Positions 60,020 through 64,000 of a DNA stretch of 64,000 nucleotides are shown here, piece by piece. This DNA comes from Seriola aureovittata (lineage: Eukaryota; Chordata; Actinopteri; Carangiformes; Carangidae): contig NC_079380.1 of NCBI RefSeq assembly GCF_021018895.1, forward strand, positions 2,952,236-3,016,235, read 5' to 3'. The notes beneath the pieces were generated by a model. It did no database searches. It worked only from the letters and a program-made list of their open reading frames with translations, and was not told where the DNA came from. Positions within the stretch are counted from its first letter, which is position 1; each line of letters begins with the position of its first letter. The position numbers and the translations under genes are program-made.

Positions 60020-60420
60020 GACTGTCTGTGCCATAAAAATCGGCCTCCATAGGTCTGAAAGCATCATGTAGCGGTCGTGTGAGACAGCGTCGGCCTTTTC
60101 AGCAGATTCACAAAAATGATGACTGTTTACATTGAGGTGACATAGCTGTGTAGTGGTCATAGTTATTATGATGTGAGCAAAGGAAGAAGTCAGGTGATGC
60201 TTCAGGCCACATAGAGAGGAGATCAGCATGGATCAACAAAGCTTTGGACTTAAACATGGGAGCTGTTGATTTCCTGTTTCCAACCAACAGTCAAACGTGA
60301 CCATGATTATTTATCACTGTAACCATGACGACAAAGGTCCTCTAACCTTAACCTTTCCCTAAACCCGACTATGGTTTCTTTGTGCCTAAACCTAACCAAA
60401 CCTTCCCCATAGCATTGTCA
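60020..60420 (-). repeat. Dispersed repeat family C, inverted copy 4
   Basis: Minus strand contains GGACCTTTGTCGTCATGGTTACAG, GGAAACAGGAAATCAACAG and CACCTGACTTCTTCCTTTGCTC, shared with the other three copies. Confidence 0.7.
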
Positions 60421-60700
60421 CATCATTGATTATTTCTCAGCATGGATTTTTAACTCTTGGCTCTAATTCAGGAAATAATTCAAGGGTCATATCAGAGGGT
60501 CGGGACAAATGGCTTACATGGTCGTTCAAGCTGGAGAACCTGCATTAAGCACTAAGTCTGATCACATCTTTACAGAGAATATTTTTGTTGTCAAGTGATT
60601 AGCAACAATCAGACTTCCAAAATGGCAGCCAGAGGGTGTAATGTCACCTTAAAGCCTGCTACAGTCAGAAGAAGACATTTATGGCTGGCCGAATGTCCCT

Positions 60701-60734
60701 GACTGACTGACTGACTGACTGACTGACTGACTGA
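60701..60734. repeat. (GACT)n microsatellite
   Basis: About 8.5 GACT units. Confidence 0.95.
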
Positions 60735-61568
60735 TCATATTTCCACCATTGGTCAGCCGAATGCCTCCTGAGTGAGTTGGAGTTTCCCTATTGTATGGGT
60801 GCCAACCAGGAGCTTAGGGCTACACCTCTGGTTACAGGCAGTCACCCAGCTGCTTGGAAACTGCAGGGAAGTTTCCTGCAAATAAACTACTTTCATTACA
60901 TTTATCATTATTACTAAAGGAGGCAGAGGAATAACTAAACATAAGACACACTGAGCAGAGAGAGCAGGAGAGAGGGAGGGAGAGAGAGTAGTCTTCGGTA
61001 ACTGCTAAAGAAACTAGCAGATCTGAATAACATGTAAACAACAGAAACACCGGCACCGGAAGTGAGACAATACTCTTACTGCAGCACACTAATAAGCACA
61101 TGATGATGTCAGTTGTTTACAGTGATTCCACAACAGTTTTCAACTACATCCTCAATTTCACACACTGACCATATGCAGTCCAGCCATATACTTGGTTTTG
61201 TCTTAGTCCTGTTATAATGTCCTTCACTGTGTCCAGTCAGTCAGATTGCTTTATTTCACTTCTCTCTTTCCTCAGCTTCCTTTATTCTCTCCTTCTTTCT
61301 TTCAAACATCCCCCCCCCCCTCATGTCGTCTGCTTCCCACAATACTGGGCATAGCAGGAAAGCACAACACCCGCGGTGCGTCACTTTCATGGCTCCACGC
61401 GTCATTTTATTGTCACATTTATCTGCGTGTGTGTGTCAGGTGTTACCTAGTCAGACCAGACTCCAATGGGTCCATGTCCCCTGACACACACACACACTCA
61501 AACACTGAGCTCTGCCAGCTGCTCTCCTCTTCTATGGGGAATTGAATACACTTCTACCACCAGCTGAG

Positions 61569-61572
<4 letters not shown>

Positions 61573-61607
<35 letters not shown>

Positions 61608-61620
61608 CAGAGAGAGAGAG
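61573..61620. repeat. (GA)n microsatellite
   Basis: About 22 GA units with one GGAGAC interruption. Confidence 0.95.
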
Positions 61621-61848
61621 CGCATCTGTCCTTGAACAGGCGAACTCACTGTCTGTTATATGTGCACATTTACACACACTCACACACAGATGGTCTTTCG
61701 ATAGTTGTGGGAACACAAATTCCAACCCAAAAACAAAGTCTTAACCCTCAATATGTACACACAGCAATGGTTCCGTACACAACAAACACACACACACAGG
61801 CACATGCACAAAGGAGTACACAAGTACACTCCTCCACATAAAGGTAAC

Positions 61849-61914
61849 CACACACACACTTACACACACATGTGTGTGTGTGCGTGTGTGCGTGTGTGTG
61901 TGTGTGTGTGTGTT
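61849..61914. repeat. Inverted (CA)n-(TG)n junction
   Basis: A CA run (61849-61870, one TT break) is followed directly by a GT run to 61914, so the strand can fold on itself. Confidence 0.9.
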
Positions 61915-62019
61915 CTAAGGGGGTTAGTTTGATTAATGCCCATCCCATCGTCACTCCACTTTCTCTCTCGCCAGAACAAAAAAACAAAACAAAACAAAAC
62001 ACAGACTGACAGAGAACGA

Positions 62020-62155
62020 GCAAGAGAGAGACCACCCCCTTCTCTCCCTCTCTCTCTCTCTTCTTTTCACGTGGGCACCCCACATTCAGTAAGAGCTGAT
62101 TGATGGCCAAGACAATGATTGGACAGAAATATAGGAAAGGGGTGGACAGAGAGAG

Positions 62156-62197
<42 letters not shown>

Positions 62198-62400
62198 AGT
62201 GGGTGGAGACAAAAAGGAAGAGAAAAGGGGAGAGAGAGAGAGAGAGAGCCAATCAAGTTTGAGAAAAGGGGTCAATTCACCAATGGCAGGGAGGAGAATG
62301 GTCGAGCAAGAAGGCAGGCAGAGTTTGATCATGCCCAATGCACAATGAGAGAGAGGGAGAGAGAGAGAAACCGAGTGAGGGAGAGAGAGAGAGGTGGAGT
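62020..62400. repeat. GA/CT-rich segment
   Basis: A pyrimidine stretch (62035-62065) followed by (GA)n tracts at 62147-62193, 62229-62250 and 62345-62395. Confidence 0.9.
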
Positions 62401-63078
62401 TTTCGTTTTTTGTTAGTGAGCTTGTCAGTCCGGCATCAGTAAATCTCTGACTGTATTGTGATTTTGTGTCTTTGTGTGTCCGTGTGTGTGTGTGCGCACA
62501 TACTTCTGTTGTAGTTACAAAGCTGTCCTGTAACAGAAAATACCACAGGTTTGATTCCCCCCAAGAAATGAATAGTTAATTACTTTGAAATTTAAAGTGA
62601 ATTATAATTGATAGTAACAGTGTTACTTATTAAATCATTATGATGCAATAAACAGAATTAATTGGAACACTTAAATTAATACCACTCATTATAAATAAAA
62701 TTTGAATTATTAATATTTAAAATATGTATGAAAGTAAATACTGATATAGCGCTGAGTAAATTGATAGTGATTCATAAATATGGAAGCAAAAGCAATCAAT
62801 GCTGATTATACTGACTTACAAACAGTAAATGGTTAATTAACTACAAGAACAGACAGTGAATTACAAAACAATTATAAAAAAAAAAAAAAGAATATTGTAA
62901 TATAGCATCATTTCAGTATGTGGTATCATTATTACTTATTAAGGTAACTTGATCATATGTAGATTTTTTTTTTATGATCCAAGAATTAAGTAAAATGAGT
63001 TTAGTGTTTACATTAATTAATTGTGTATGTGTATGTGAAAATGTAGGTTTTAGAAACAGTAAAAAAATACATACATAA

Positions 63079-63091
63079 AAAAAAATATATG

Positions 63092-63123
<32 letters not shown>

Positions 63124-63163
63124 TACACACACATATACACACACACACACATATATATATATT
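63079..63163. repeat. Compound (AT)n/(CA)n microsatellite
   Basis: A9, then alternating TA with blocks of CA. Confidence 0.9.
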
Positions 63164-63944
63164 AACTCATGGAGCTTATTTTATTAAACAATAAGGCAGC
63201 TGAAAGTTCTATAAAAAAGAATGTAAGTGGCAGATTTACTTTCTTTGTTTAATTATTTTTTTATTATCAAATTAAATATATAATTTATAGAAGTATATAA
63301 AAGTAAAAAAATACACCCTTGTTTGACTAAAACTGAATGGACTTTACAATTTACAGTAAAATATGGGATATGTGTAACTAAGGTTATCCTAAGGCAAATA
63401 ATATGTAAACTCTAAATAACATAGTAAAATAACAGTTGCTTTATTTGATTATTTAATTATAATAATTATTTTTTTTTAATAATTGTATATTTCAGAATTG
63501 TAAAACATAACGTATGTCTGTCCTTATGGACACAAATGGTGACATATTACAACCCTGTACACACATTTACAGAGGTGATGCTTCCCTGATCAATTCTCTC
63601 TCTCTCTCTCAATTTTAAAATTCCAATTCTGTATGCTTTCTTTATTAGCATGAATGAAAGGATAATACAATTCAATAAAAAAACTATATATTTCTTTAAA
63701 TAAAATCAATTAGATAATTAGATAAAAGGGACAATAAAATGTTTTTTTAGAAAAAAAAGTACATGCCCAGTGTAACACATATTTTGTGTGCCTGTGTGTG
63801 TGTTTGTGTGCGTGTATATATATTCCATATATGCAAACTAGGCTATGTCAAGAGTATTATATAGTACATATTTTGCAGCTAAGATTAGTGCAGGTTTCTC
63901 TCCGCACAGAATCTGTATTCATCTCTGCCTCTCTCTCTCACACA

Positions 63945-63950
<6 letters not shown>

Positions 63951-63996
<46 letters not shown>
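63951..63996. repeat. (CA)n microsatellite at window end
   Basis: About 23 pure units. Confidence 0.95.
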
Positions 63997-63998
<2 letters not shown>

Positions 63999-64000
63999 GC

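Larger units (their letters stand above)
42100..64000. other. No coding exon recognised
   Basis: 22 kb downstream of copz2. All longer frames are low-complexity, repeat-derived or lack recognisable domains. Individually listed contents are LINE/SINE fragments, dispersed repeats, minisatellites and dinucleotide tracts. Confidence 0.55.

Noticed and set aside
61748..62338. 196-codon minus-strand frame
   Set aside because: Consists mostly of Ser-Leu and Thr-His runs translated from (GA)n and (GT)n tracts.
1..64000. CRISPR array, prophage or bacterial operon
   Set aside because: No spaced direct repeats with unique spacers and no prokaryotic gene organisation; all tandem repeats are eukaryotic micro- or minisatellites.

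Overview
The window looks like nuclear DNA of a spiny-rayed (percomorph-type) teleost. It is AT-rich, full of long (CA)n/(GT)n tracts, has short vertebrate-style exons separated by kilobases of intron, and carries repeat types I associate with fish: a piggyBac element with a TTAA-CCCTCCTGTTG end, tRNA-derived SINEs, L2-like LINE pieces and a Ty3/gypsy fragment. No prokaryotic gene structure, CRISPR array or complete virus is visible.

Three protein-coding genes can be read exon by exon. (1) The 5' part of nfe2l1 on the minus strand: first coding exon at 5954-6235, a probable untranslated first exon near 9177-9265 and a TATA-type promoter at about 9291-9300. The rest of the gene lies beyond base 1. 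(2) praf2, complete, minus strand, three exons at 18549-18727, 16510-16727 and 13734-13873, 178 codons. (3) copz2, complete, plus strand, ten exons from 22793 to 41382, including an unexpected 33-nt exon. Intron 1 of copz2 carries a mir-148/152-family hairpin at about 28766-28846, matching the known intronic position of mir-152 in COPZ2. nfe2l1 and copz2 are divergently oriented, as I recall for human NFE2L1/COPZ2, but here praf2 lies between them.

Layout: 1-5953 is nfe2l1 intron with a SINE-in-repeat nest (about 1120-1797) and a decayed piggyBac (3030-about 5400). 6284-9176 is 5'UTR intron. 9300-13733 is intergenic plus the praf2 3'UTR. 13734-18727 is praf2. 18728-22792 is the praf2/copz2 divergent intergenic region, interrupted by a broken gypsy pol (about 19146-20960). 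22793-about 42100 is copz2. From about 42100 to 64000 no coding exon is recognisable; this stretch holds LINE and SINE fragments, dispersed repeats, minisatellites and an unusual density of dinucleotide tracts (especially 48.5-52.7 kb and 61.5-62.4 kb).

The most useful second looks are: the intronic miRNA; the copz2 11-residue exon, whose acceptor, like that of the preceding exon, follows a long (UG)n tract; the praf2 intron that begins with a (CA)n tract a few bases after the donor; a foldback element capped by inverted CCTAA/TTAGG pentamers; and a SINE insertion for which another repeat copy in the window supplies the empty site.
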